Shown here: piece by piece, positions 5,466 through 12,678 of the stretch
How positions within the stretch are numbered: position 1 is the first letter of the stretch
Layout: each line of letters opens with the position of its first letter
Assembly (NCBI GenBank): GCA_026785765.1
Contig: JAJAZK010000090.1
Coordinates: 1 to 12,678, forward strand
Reading direction: 5' to 3'
Origin: Rhodoferax sp.
GTDB taxonomy: Bacteria; Pseudomonadota; Gammaproteobacteria; Burkholderiales; Burkholderiaceae_C
Length of the DNA stretch: 12,678 nucleotides
The notes under the pieces: model-generated
Told to the model about the DNA's origin: nothing
What the model saw: only the letters and a program-made list of their open reading frames with translations
Databases searched by the model: none
Program-made: the position numbers and the translations under genes

Positions 5466-6923
5466 TCAAACCATTGCACGGGCGTCGACCCAGGTATCGA
5501 ACTGTTTGGCGTCGACGATGCCAAGCGCCAGCGCCGCTTCGCGCAGCGTCTTGTGGTGCTTGTCCGCGAACTGCACGATCTGCGCGCAGCGCTTGTACCC
5601 GATATGAGGTGCGAGCGCAGTCACCAGCATCAGCGAGCTTTGCACCAGTTGCTCCACGCGCGCCGTGTCGACCTCGATGCCGGCAATGCAGTGGCGCGCA
5701 AAACTGTTCATTGCGTCGGACAGCAGGCGCAGGCTGTCGAGTGTGTCGAGCACGATCAGCGGCTTGTACACGTTGAGCTCGAACTGGCCCTGGCTGGCGG
5801 CGAAGCCGATTGCGGTGTCGTGGCCCATCACCTGTGCGCAGACCATGGCCAGCGCCTCCACCTGGGTCGGGTTCACCTTGCCCGGCATGATCGAACTGCC
5901 GGGTTCGTTCTGCGGCAACAGCAGCTCCCCCAAGCCCGCGCGCGGGCCACTTCCCATGAGGCGGATGTCGTTGGCGATCTTGGTCAGCGCAATGGCCAGC
6001 ATGCGCAGGCTGGCGTGCAGCGCCACCAGCGCCTCGTGCCCGGCCATGGCGGCAAACAGGTTGTCTGCCTGCACCAGCGGCAGGTCGAGCTGGCGCGCCA
6101 GCAGGGCCGCAACCCGCGCGCCGAATTCCGGATGCGTGTTCAAGCCGGTGCCCACCGCAGTGCCACCCAGCGCCAGCGTATGCACCGCGCCGAGCGCATG
6201 GCAAAGGCTGTCGCGGCATAACCCGAGTTGGGCCACATAACCGCCCAGTTCCTGGCCCAGGGTGATGGGGGTGGCGTCCTGCAGGTGCGTGCGGCCGATC
6301 TTGACGATGCTGGCGAACGCCCGTGCCTTGGCGGTCAACGCGTCGCACAACGTGGCCAGCGCCGGCAGCAGGCAGTGCCGGGTCTGCAGCGCCACGGCGA
6401 TGTGCATGGCGCTGGGGAAGGCATCGTTGGACGATTGCCCCAGGTTCACCTCGTCGTTCGGATGCACCGTGTGTGGTGGGGCCAGTCGGCCCTGCAACGC
6501 ATGCGTGGCAAGGTTGGCCACCACCTCGTTCACGTTCATATTGCTCTGGGTGCCGGAGCCGGTCTGCCACACCGAGAGCGGAAACTGCGCATCGAACTCG
6601 CCTTGGGCGACGCGGCGGGCCGCGTCAGCGATCGCCTGTGCGGGTTCAGCCTCGAGTCGGCCCAGGTCATGGTTGACACTTGCCGCGGCCCACTTGATCC
6701 AGGCCAGCGCATGCACCACGTCCAGCGGCATGGGTTGCTCGCCAATCCCGAAAAAACGCAGGCTCAGTTCGGTCTGCGCGCCCCACAGGTGAGCGCCCGA
6801 GGCCCCACCGGGTTCGGTTTCCGGCTCGGCCACGGGGGGGTGGCTCACGGTCTGGGCGGGGCCGTCGACGTAGCGCACGGGGCAGTCCGGCCGGGCAGAC
6901 GGCGCATTGGCATGATGGAGCAT
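5466..6923 (-). CDS. fumC: Class II fumarate hydratase (fumarase C)
   Basis: This enzyme interconverts fumarate and (S)-malate in the TCA cycle; it is cytoplasmic, homotetrameric and needs no iron-sulfur cluster. From the ATG at 6923 it is 485 residues, slightly longer than the usual ~465 because of a ~40-residue Pro/Ala-rich leader before the first conserved block (HLWGAQTELSL, about 45-55). Seen directly: TGSGTQSNMNVNEV (121-134), HPNDEVNLGQSSND (154-167), GRTHLQDATP (210-219) with the catalytic His213, and the fumarase signature GSSIMPGKVNPTQ (342-354) with the catalytic serine. PGK rather than PAK in the signature, and the C-terminal TLREAALALG...FDTW block, favour fumarase over aspartase. 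The start is uncertain: GGAG sits only one base before the ATG, inside a 12-bp palindrome. It is last in the nucleoside operon, 104 bp after deoC, an unusual position. Confidence 0.93.
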   Translation of the reverse strand: MLHHANAPSARPDCPVRYVDGPAQTVSHPPVAEPETEPGGASGAHLWGAQTELSLRFFGIGEQPMPLDVVHALAWIKWAAASVNHDLGRLEAEPAQAIADAARRVAQGEFDAQFPLSVWQTGSGTQSNMNVNEVVANLATHALQGRLAPPHTVHPNDEVNLGQSSNDAFPSAMHIAVALQTRHCLLPALATLCDALTAKARAFASIVKIGRTHLQDATPITLGQELGGYVAQLGLCRDSLCHALGAVHTLALGGTAVGTGLNTHPEFGARVAALLARQLDLPLVQADNLFAAMAGHEALVALHASLRMLAIALTKIANDIRLMGSGPRAGLGELLLPQNEPGSSIMPGKVNPTQVEALAMVCAQVMGHDTAIGFAASQGQFELNVYKPLIVLDTLDSLRLLSDAMNSFARHCIAGIEVDTARVEQLVQSSLMLVTALAPHIGYKRCAQIVQFADKHHKTLREAALALGIVDAKQFDTWVDARAMV

Positions 6924-6928
6924 GCTCC
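6917..6928. repeat. 12-bp perfect palindrome over the fumC start codon
   Basis: GGAGCATGCTCC is its own reverse complement and contains the proposed fumC ATG (6921-6923) and the nearest GGAG. It could be chance, a protein-binding site, or a structure affecting start-site access. Confidence 0.4.
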
Positions 6929-7027
6929 GGACAGTAGCGCGGCCCCCTGCCAGCCGTCTGTGCGCTGGCGAACGCGGCCGCAAGGCGCCATCCGGCAATT
7001 GGCCGGCGCGGGCGCAACTGGTAGCGA

Positions 7028-7816
7028 TCAATAACTGGTGCGGGGCGGTGGACCGGCAGCGCCGCCACCCAGAATTGCCTCGACGTCGTCGAGCAGGCTG
7101 CTCGCGCCAATGCGCAGCCGGGCAGGGGTCAAGGCCTGCGGTCCCAGAATCTCGCGCACCAAGGCAAAGTACACAGCGGCGTCCGCCACCGTGCGGATAC
7201 CACCGGAGCCCTTGAATCCGGCAGTCGCGTAAAGCCGCGGATGCGCGGCGATGCACTGCAGCATCGTGCGTGCGCCCTCGGATGTGGCGCCAAGTGCGGT
7301 CTTGCCGGTGCTGGTCTTCAGGAAGTCAGCGCCTGCTTCCAGACTGAGCCATGAAGCACGGCCGATACTCGCTTGCGTCTTCAGCTCACTGGTTTCAAGA
7401 ATCACCTTGAGCACCAAACCAGTGCAGGCGGAGCGCACCGCCGTCAGAAGCCGCACCACCGTCAATTCGTCACCCGCGAGCAGTTGTGCATAGGGCAGAA
7501 CGACGTCCACCTCCTGCGCGCCGCTGTCCACAATCTGCCGCGTGTCGAACACAGCGCGTGGGATATCGGCGCTACCCTCAGGAAAGTTGGCCACAGCCGC
7601 CACATGAATTGTCCCGGGCAACTGGCGCCTTGCAGAGGCGGCAAATCGCGGCCACACACAGATGGCCGCGACCGCTCCAAACCGACCCATCGCGCGCTGG
7701 CACAGGCTCGCAATGTCTGCCTCGGTGTCGGCTGCATTCAGGCTGGTCAGGTCCAGACAGGCCAGAGCCAGCCGCGCCTGGGCTGACCGGTCCGCATCAA
7801 GGGGCAGTGTTGCCAT
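7028..7816 (-). CDS. deoC: Deoxyribose-phosphate aldolase
   Basis: DeoC splits 2-deoxyribose-5-phosphate into acetaldehyde and glyceraldehyde-3-phosphate, the last step of deoxynucleoside breakdown. The 262-residue protein matches the length of the E. coli enzyme (259) and aligns from memory along its full length: LDLTSLN (about 21-27), AAICVWPRF (50-58), VANFPEGSADI (75-85), EVDVVLPY (102-109), ADFLKTSTGK (163-172), TAGFKGSGGIRT (198-209) and RIGASSLL (235-242). The expected catalytic residues are all present: Asp104, the Schiff-base Lys167 and Lys202. The C-terminal Tyr262, which E. coli DeoC uses in proton transfer, is kept despite a Gly/Pro-rich linker before it. Its start overlaps the end of the nucleoside phosphorylase gene by 20 bp, consistent with one operon and coupled translation. 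Confidence 0.96.
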   Translation of the reverse strand: MATLPLDADRSAQARLALACLDLTSLNAADTEADIASLCQRAMGRFGAVAAICVWPRFAASARRQLPGTIHVAAVANFPEGSADIPRAVFDTRQIVDSGAQEVDVVLPYAQLLAGDELTVVRLLTAVRSACTGLVLKVILETSELKTQASIGRASWLSLEAGADFLKTSTGKTALGATSEGARTMLQCIAAHPRLYATAGFKGSGGIRTVADAAVYFALVREILGPQALTPARLRIGASSLLDDVEAILGGGAAGPPPRTSY

Positions 7817-8639
7817 CGCCCGCCAGACTGAGGGACGACACAATCGCCGCCAGCAGGCGCGACGCCTTGTCACTGGCGAGTTGCGCCTGTGCCAATGTGC
7901 GCGCATGGCTGAGTTGCTCGCCCGACATGCCAGCTGCCAGGTTGGTGATCAATGACAGCGCCAACACGCGCATGCCCGAATGGCGCGCCAGAATCGTCTC
8001 GGGCACCGTGCTCATGCCCACCGCATCGGCACCCAGGGCGCGAAAGGCGCGGATCTCGGCTGGTGTCTCGAACTGCGGACCGAGGCACCACAGGTAGACG
8101 CCTTCGAACAACTTGACGCCGAGCCGGGTCGCCACCTGGCGCGCAGCGAGGCGCAGGCTGCGGTCATAGGCATCGGCCATTCCCACAAAACGGTCCGCGC
8201 CGGTGGCGCCGACCAATGGCGAGCGTTGCACCATGTTGATATGGTCGGCCACCAGCATCAGGCTGCCCGGCCCCATGTCGGCGTTCAGGCTGCCGGCTGC
8301 ATTGGTCTGCACCAGAACCTTGCAGCCGAGCGCGTGCAGCGTGCGCAGCGGCACCGCCATGCCATCCACGGCACCGGTCTCGTAGCCATGCTGGCGTCCG
8401 CTCAGCACCGCCACCTCGATCGCGCCGATCCGCCCCAGCCAGAGTTCACCCGCGTGACCGGCCACGCTGGCCTGCGGGAAGCCGGGCAACTCGGCGTAGG
8501 GCAAGCGCAGGGCATCCAGCAGATGGGCGGTCAGCCCGCCCCAGCCCGAACCCAGCAGCACCGCCACCTGTGGCCGGGCCTGTGGCGCGCGGGCGCGCAG
8601 ATGGGCGAGTGCGTCAGCGGTGGTTGCCATGTGGTGCAT
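7797..8639 (-). CDS. Purine nucleoside phosphorylase (trimeric, PNP/MTAP family)
   Basis: It cleaves purine (deoxy)ribonucleosides with phosphate to give base and (deoxy)ribose-1-phosphate. The 280-residue protein has the landmarks of the trimeric, human-like family: phosphate-binding GSGWGG (30-35), VAGHAGELWLG (59-69), GRQHGYETG (81-89) and the TNAAGSLN loop (112-119). The base-binding segments are GPQFETPAEIRAFRALGADA (187-206, with Glu191), VGMSTVPETILARH (207-220) and SLITNLAAG (229-237, with Asn233). Glu and Asn at those positions are known to select 6-oxopurines (inosine, guanosine) in this family. The start is not certain: ATGs at 8639 and 8630 are both possible and neither has a well-spaced Shine-Dalgarno; 8639 begins 19 bases after the permease stop. 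I leave the gene symbol blank because names (punA, deoD, xapA) differ between species. Confidence 0.93.
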   Translation of the reverse strand: MHHMATTADALAHLRARAPQARPQVAVLLGSGWGGLTAHLLDALRLPYAELPGFPQASVAGHAGELWLGRIGAIEVAVLSGRQHGYETGAVDGMAVPLRTLHALGCKVLVQTNAAGSLNADMGPGSLMLVADHINMVQRSPLVGATGADRFVGMADAYDRSLRLAARQVATRLGVKLFEGVYLWCLGPQFETPAEIRAFRALGADAVGMSTVPETILARHSGMRVLALSLITNLAAGMSGEQLSHARTLAQAQLASDKASRLLAAIVSSLSLAGDGNTAP

Positions 8640-8658
8640 GCCGGGTGCGTCTGGGCCT

Positions 8659-9627
8659 TCAGCGGTCCTTGACGTAGGGCCGCCCGAGCGCCTGCGGGGC
8701 AATGGTACGACCGATGAAACCCGCCAGTAATATCACCGTGAGCAGGTACGGCAGTGCTTGCACCGCCTGCACCGGCACTTCGCCGATGCCGGGCAAATGC
8801 ACACCCTGCAAACGGATCGCGACCGCATCCAGAAAACCAAACAGCAGGCAGGCCCAGAACGCCCCGACTGGATGCCACTTGCCAAAAATCATGGCTGCCA
8901 GCGCCATGAAGCCGCGCCCGGCTGTCATGTTGGGCACAAAGGCCGCGCTCTGTGCCAGTACCAGGTAACTGCCGGCGAGGCCACACAACATTCCATTGAG
9001 GGTGAGCGCGGCATACCGCATGCGGGTAACCGACACCCCGGCCGCATCCACCATGTGGGCGTTTTCCCCCACCGCCCGCAGCCGCAAGCCGAACCGGGTG
9101 CGGTACAGCAACCACCACACAGCCGGCACCAGCGCCAGCGTGGCGTAGACCATGATGTTGTGGCTGAGCAAGCCGTAACCGATCAAGGGGCCGACAAACG
9201 GGATGTCGGCAAACCAAGCGGACGCACCCGGAAACACCGCCTGCAAGCGCACCTCGGTCGTCACCGGGGGCGTCTGGCCACCCTGCGCGAACCAGGCAAT
9301 GCCCAGCACCGCCGTCATGCCGACAGCGATGATGTTCACCGCCACCCCCGAGACCACCTGGTCACCGCGGTAACTGACGCAGGCCAGCCCATGCAACCAC
9401 GACAACACGACGGTGGTGACCATCGCCATCAGCAAGGCCAAGGCAGTGGAGCCGAACGCCACGCCCGCAGCCCCGGCAGCGAAAGCGGCAAACAGCATCT
9501 TGCCTTCGAGCCCGATATCGATCACACCGGCACGCTCGGACAACAGGCCGGCCAGGGCGCACAGGATCAGCGGGGTGGACACGCGCAGCGTGGAGGCAAT
9601 CAGCGAGCCGATCATGGCTTCATCCAT
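8659..9627 (-). CDS. ABC transporter permease, nucleoside (BmpA/NupQ-type) family
   Basis: This is the second inner-membrane subunit of a nucleoside ABC importer. It is 322 residues long and strongly hydrophobic, with about eight or nine predicted spanning segments. Family marks include SERAGVIDIGLEGKMLFAAF (about residues 29-48), YRGDQVVSGVAVNIIAVG (about 86-103), RTRFGLRLRAVGENAHMVDA (about 173-192, the cytoplasmic coupling region) and AAMIFGKWHPVGAFWACLLF (near 237-256). It pairs with the upstream permease gene, whose stop it overlaps by 8 bp. The ATG at 9625-9627 has a GGGGA stretch about 8 bases upstream. The family also includes simple-sugar permeases, but the neighbouring BmpA-type binding protein and nucleoside-degrading enzymes make nucleosides the likely cargo. 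Confidence 0.92.
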   Translation of the reverse strand: MDEAMIGSLIASTLRVSTPLILCALAGLLSERAGVIDIGLEGKMLFAAFAAGAAGVAFGSTALALLMAMVTTVVLSWLHGLACVSYRGDQVVSGVAVNIIAVGMTAVLGIAWFAQGGQTPPVTTEVRLQAVFPGASAWFADIPFVGPLIGYGLLSHNIMVYATLALVPAVWWLLYRTRFGLRLRAVGENAHMVDAAGVSVTRMRYAALTLNGMLCGLAGSYLVLAQSAAFVPNMTAGRGFMALAAMIFGKWHPVGAFWACLLFGFLDAVAIRLQGVHLPGIGEVPVQAVQALPYLLTVILLAGFIGRTIAPQALGRPYVKDR

Positions 9628-10735
9628 GGACGATTCCCCGTGCTTTGCCGCGCATCGCCGCCAGCAGCCGCGCCAGGCCTGGTGCCAGCACATAGGCCAT
9701 GGCGCCAGAAAACAGCACGATGAAACCTTGCAGCATCACCACCATGTCGCGGCTGAATCCCTTGACGTCGAAACTCACTTCGGCCCCGCCCTGGAACAAG
9801 GCGCCAAACAGGATACTTGCCAACACGATGCCCACCGGGTGGTTGCGCCCCATCAGGGCCACCGCGATGCCAGTGAAGCCGGCGCCACTCACGTACTCCA
9901 GCATCAGGCGACCGGTCACTCCTGCAATCTCGTTCATGCCCACCATGCCGGCCAGCGCACCGGAGACGCCCATGGCCATGATCACCTGGTGTTTGGGGTT
10001 GATGCCGGCATAGGCGGCGGCACTGGCGCTGGAGCCGGTGGCACGCAGGTTGTACCCAGCCCGCGTGTGCCACAACAACAGGTAAACGCCGAGTGCGGCC
10101 AGCAGGGCCAGGAACAGGCTGGTATTGAGCGGCGAGGCAGACCATTGCACACCCATGCCAGCCAGGAACTCATGCATGCGCGGCAATTTCGCCGACTCCG
10201 CGAACGGGGCACTCTCCACCGCCATGCTGCCCGGCACCTTCATGTGGTTGACCAGCAGGTACACCAGCAGGCTGCTGGCGAGGAAGTTGAACATGATCGT
10301 CGTGATCACGATATGGCTGCCACGGTAGGCCTGCAAATAGCCCGGCACTGCCGCCCATGCCATGCCGAACAGTGCACCGGCCAGCAGCATCAGCGGCAAC
10401 ATCACCCAGGCCGGCAGAAAACTCGAGAACCACAGCGCCACCAGACCGGCGCCCAGGCCACCCAGGATCGCCTGGCCCTCGCCACCAATGTTGAACAGCC
10501 CTGCGTGGAAGGCCACCGATACTGCCAGCCCGGTAAAGATGAAGGTGGTTGCGTAATACAGCGTGTAACTCAGGCCGCGCTGGCTGCCAAAAGCGCCACG
10601 GATCAGGACCTGGATGACTTCCGCCGGGTCCTGCCCGACCAGCGCCACCATCACCCCGGCGGCCAGCAAAGCGACCGCCAGATTCACCGCCGGCAACAGG
10701 AACAGTTCAGCCCAGCGCGGCAATCCGGCGTTCAT
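9620..10735 (-). CDS. ABC transporter permease, nucleoside (BmpA/NupP-type) family
   Basis: This is the first inner-membrane subunit of the importer. From the ATG at 10735 it is 371 residues, with an opening membrane segment LFLLPAVNLAVALLAAGVMV (about residues 11-30) and around ten hydrophobic segments in all. Family marks are TGLAVSVAFHAGLFNIGGEG (about 67-86), SHIVITTIMFNFLASSLLVY (about 139-158), the conserved loop RAGYNLRATGSSASAAAYAG (about 221-240) and GFTGIAVALMGRNHPVGIVL (near 281-300). The long loop after the fifth or sixth segment (VESAPFAESAKLPRMHEFLA) is probably periplasmic. A GGGGG stretch about 8 bases upstream supports the ATG at 10735; an open frame extends further back but into the 70-bp gap after the ATPase gene. 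It overlaps the following permease by 8 bp. Confidence 0.92.
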   Translation of the reverse strand: MNAGLPRWAELFLLPAVNLAVALLAAGVMVALVGQDPAEVIQVLIRGAFGSQRGLSYTLYYATTFIFTGLAVSVAFHAGLFNIGGEGQAILGGLGAGLVALWFSSFLPAWVMLPLMLLAGALFGMAWAAVPGYLQAYRGSHIVITTIMFNFLASSLLVYLLVNHMKVPGSMAVESAPFAESAKLPRMHEFLAGMGVQWSASPLNTSLFLALLAALGVYLLLWHTRAGYNLRATGSSASAAAYAGINPKHQVIMAMGVSGALAGMVGMNEIAGVTGRLMLEYVSGAGFTGIAVALMGRNHPVGIVLASILFGALFQGGAEVSFDVKGFSRDMVVMLQGFIVLFSGAMAYVLAPGLARLLAAMRGKARGIVHG

Positions 10736-10805
10736 GGCATGGCCCCCGCACAGGCCGCGGCGGCGCATTCCCGCCGGGCAACGGTGCAGCGCGTCATTCG
10801 GTGCC

Positions 10806-12350
10806 TCACGCGGTGCCTCCAATCATCAACATTCCGAGGCGCGCTTCGGTGCATTCGGCGATCGGCAGTTCACCGCTGATGCGGCCCTGGTTCATGACAA
10901 TCACGCGATCCGCCAGCGCCAGGATTTCATCGAGTTCGCTCGACACCACCAGTACCGCACAACCGGCGTCGCGCATGGCACGCAACTGCGAATAAATGAA
11001 CTCGATGGCGCCAATGTCCACGCCCCGCGTCGGCTGTCCGACCAGCAACACCGTGGGAGCCTGGCCGAGTTCGCGCGCCAGCACCAGCTTTTGCTGGTTA
11101 CCACCGGAGAAACTGGCGCTCATCAAATGGGCGTTGCGCGGCCGTACATCGAAACGATCCATCATGTCCACGGTTGCGCCAACCATATGCGAATGGTCCA
11201 TCCAGCCCTGTCGGCAGTAGGAGGCGAGCCACTGGTAGCCCAGCACGGCCGACTCCCATGCCTGGAAACTCATCACCATGGCGCGTTCGTGCCGGTCCTC
11301 GGGCACATGCGCCACGCCCAGCGCGCGCGCCTTGCGCGGGTCGAGCCAGGCGCCGGCGTGAAAACTTGCGCCGCCGACCTCCATCGCACCGCCACTGGGG
11401 GCGAGCAAACCCGACAGAACCTCCAGCACCTCGCTCTGGCCATTGCCAGAAACACCGGCGATGCCGACGATCTCGCCAGCGCGCAAATCGATATCAAGCC
11501 CGTGCAGCCGCACCACCTGGAGCACGTCCTTGACCACCACGCCACGGGTTTTCAGCAACACCGCACCGGGCGCCTGCGTGGCCTCACCCTGACGCCCCAT
11601 TTGTACCTTGCGCCCGACCATGGCTTCGGCCAGGCTTTCGATGGAGGTGTCGGCAATCGCCACATCCTGCACCACCCGCCCGCCGCGCATCACGGTGACA
11701 AAGTCACATAGCCGCATCACCTCCTTCAGCTTGTGGGTGATGAGCAGAATCGTCGTACCGTTGTCGCGCAGCAGGGCCAGCACACCAAACAACTGCTCGG
11801 TTTCCTGCGGCGTCAGCACCGCCGTGGGTTCGTCCAGGATCAGGATGCGCGCGCCCCGGTACAGCGTCTTGAGAATCTCCAGGCGCTGTCGGTCACCGAC
11901 CGACAAATCCGCCACCAGCGCATCAAGGTCCACCCGCAGCCCGGTGGACTCCATCAGGCCCGCCAGTTTGCTGCGCACCTGCGCCTCGGCCTTGTGCAAC
12001 AGCACATGCGGCTCGGCTCCGAGCATGACGTTCTCCAGCGCACTGAGGGTGTCCACCAGCATGAAGTGCTGGTGCACCATGCCGATACCCAGCGCGATGG
12101 CCTCGTGCGAATTGCGGATCGTTGCCGGTTTGCCCGACACCTGAATCGAGCCGCTATCGCAACTGTAGAAGCCGTACAGGACCGACATCAGCGTGCTTTT
12201 GCCGGCCCCGTTTTCACCCACGATACCGTGCACTGTGCCCTCGGCCACGCTCAGATGCACATCCGCGTTGGCGTGTACGGCGCCAAAGCGTTTGTGAATG
12301 CCCGTCATTTCGACCGCCAAGGGGCGGCCGCGCGCTGTCGCAGCGGTCAC
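10806..12350 (-). CDS. ABC transporter double ATP-binding subunit, nucleoside importer
   Basis: This 514-residue fused ATPase powers the importer; it is the NupO/sugar-type arrangement with two nucleotide-binding domains. Domain 1 has Walker A GENGAGKST (45-53), Q-loop MVHQHF (91-96), signature LSVGDRQR (149-156), Walker B ILILDEP (169-175) and H-loop LLITH (202-206). In domain 2 the Walker A is degenerate, GVSGNGQSEV (299-308). EDRHERAMV is at 351-359, the signature FSGGNQQK at 414-421, and the Walker B region VLLVGQPTRGVD at 434-445 lacks the catalytic Asp-Glu pair. A catalytically weak second site is common in this family. I chose the GTG at 12350, 13 bases after the binding-protein stop, because relatives begin about there; the first in-frame ATG (12308) would cut into the domain. 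A 9-bp direct repeat, CGGTGCCTC, spans its stop codon. Confidence 0.94.
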   Translation of the reverse strand: MTAATARGRPLAVEMTGIHKRFGAVHANADVHLSVAEGTVHGIVGENGAGKSTLMSVLYGFYSCDSGSIQVSGKPATIRNSHEAIALGIGMVHQHFMLVDTLSALENVMLGAEPHVLLHKAEAQVRSKLAGLMESTGLRVDLDALVADLSVGDRQRLEILKTLYRGARILILDEPTAVLTPQETEQLFGVLALLRDNGTTILLITHKLKEVMRLCDFVTVMRGGRVVQDVAIADTSIESLAEAMVGRKVQMGRQGEATQAPGAVLLKTRGVVVKDVLQVVRLHGLDIDLRAGEIVGIAGVSGNGQSEVLEVLSGLLAPSGGAMEVGGASFHAGAWLDPRKARALGVAHVPEDRHERAMVMSFQAWESAVLGYQWLASYCRQGWMDHSHMVGATVDMMDRFDVRPRNAHLMSASFSGGNQQKLVLARELGQAPTVLLVGQPTRGVDIGAIEFIYSQLRAMRDAGCAVLVVSSELDEILALADRVIVMNQGRISGELPIAECTEARLGMLMIGGTA

Positions 12351-12363
12351 AAGCGCATGCCCG

Positions 12364-12678
12364 TCACTTACATTCGTTCTTTGCCATGAAATCAACGACT
12401 TGAATCTTGCCGCTGATGATGTCGGCCTTGGCAGCGTCCACCTTCTTCTTCATGTCGGCGCTGACCAGCTTCTCGTTGTTCTTGTCCATCGCAAAATCCA
12501 CCCCGCCCTCCTTGAGGCCGAGTACCGAGACACCCGGCTTGTGGCCCTTGGACACGTTGTACACCGCGACATCCACCCGCTTGAGCATGGACGTCAGCAT
12601 GGTTCCGGGCTGAATATGGTTCTGGTTGCTGTCGACACCGATGGCCAGCTTGCCGCCGTCCTTGGCCGCCTGGTACAC
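12364..12678 (-). CDS. BmpA/PnrA-family nucleoside-binding lipoprotein, partial (N-terminal part beyond window edge)
   Basis: The C-terminal ~104 residues of a periplasmic substrate-binding protein of the basic membrane protein (BmpA/PnrA) family are present. Seen directly: KLAIGVDSNQNHIQPGTMLT (about residues 10-29 of the fragment), SMLKRVDVAVYNV, LKEGGVDFAMDKNNEKL and a final Lys-rich helix (KKKVDAAKADIISGKIQVVD). This is the characteristic end of the family, which captures purine or other nucleosides for the ABC importer encoded next. The Asp in GVDSNQ belongs to the family's conserved ligand-site strand. The reading frame continues out of the window, so the signal peptide and lipobox cannot be checked. 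The operon promoter would lie upstream of this gene, outside the window. Confidence 0.92.
   Translation of the reverse strand: MYQAAKDGGKLAIGVDSNQNHIQPGTMLTSMLKRVDVAVYNVSKGHKPGVSVLGLKEGGVDFAMDKNNEKLVSADMKKKVDAAKADIISGKIQVVDFMAKNECK

Noticed and set aside
5308..6570. 420-codon minus-strand open frame in another frame of fumC
   Set aside because: Same strand, different frame from a clear fumarase; contains no family motifs and has Arg/Gly/Ala-biased composition.
9413..10879. 488-codon open frame on the plus strand
   Set aside because: Antisense to both permease genes; His/Gln/Arg-rich composition typical of a reverse-strand shadow.
10614..11711. 365-codon plus-strand open frame
   Set aside because: Antisense to the transporter ATPase, whose motifs are unambiguous.
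1..12678. CRISPR arrays, tRNA genes, insertion-sequence ends, attachment sites
   Set aside because: No regularly spaced repeats, cloverleaf-like sequences, transposase motifs or long terminal inverted repeats were seen by eye.

Overview
The window is high-GC (roughly 65%) DNA. The gene content and protein styles fit a betaproteobacterium of the order Burkholderiales, most likely Comamonadaceae. This placement is inferred from recognised protein families only; there is no rRNA or other marker gene here. No rRNA, tRNA, CRISPR array, insertion sequence or replication origin was seen.

The window has two parts. The left part (about 1-5250) is a loosely packed block of small, mostly poorly characterised genes of a stress or accessory type. 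It starts with a KaiC/RadA-type ATPase (cut by the window edge, minus strand), translationally coupled to an unrecognised 138-residue protein upstream of it. Reading away on the plus strand are a cysteine-rich flavodoxin/NADPH-dependent FMN reductase family protein, a Rho-N/SAP-like small protein of the kind often labelled 'plasmid stabilization', and a two-CBS-domain protein coupled to it by an ATGA overlap. Next come a decayed serine-hydrolase fragment, a small RaiA/HPF-like ribosome-associated protein (minus), a possible 63-codon ORF upstream of it behind a good sigma70-type promoter, a VOC/glyoxalase pseudogene that has lost its middle, a 70-residue unknown protein (plus) and a glycine-zipper protein (minus). 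Two broken genes within 1.2 kb, both next to intergenic DNA, suggest a region that is turning over.

The right part (about 5340-12678) is a compact minus-strand operon for nucleoside uptake and breakdown. In transcription order it holds a BmpA/PnrA-type substrate-binding protein (5' end outside the window), a double-domain ABC ATPase, two permeases (8-bp overlap), a trimeric-type purine nucleoside phosphorylase, deoxyribose-phosphate aldolase (deoC, 20-bp overlap) and a class II fumarase (fumC). The transporter would import nucleosides, the phosphorylase would release the purine base and (deoxy)ribose-1-phosphate, and DeoC would split deoxyribose-5-phosphate into acetaldehyde and glyceraldehyde-3-phosphate. 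No phosphopentomutase or cytidine deaminase is visible in the window. The fumarase at the distal end is not an expected member of such a pathway, and it is followed by a weak candidate terminator.

Nothing here can be claimed as a wholly new defence or mobile system. The points most worth checking are the KaiC-like ATPase with its small coupled partner, the five-cysteine cluster in the flavoprotein, the fumC-tailed nucleoside operon, and the palindromic promoter upstream of the RaiA-like gene.
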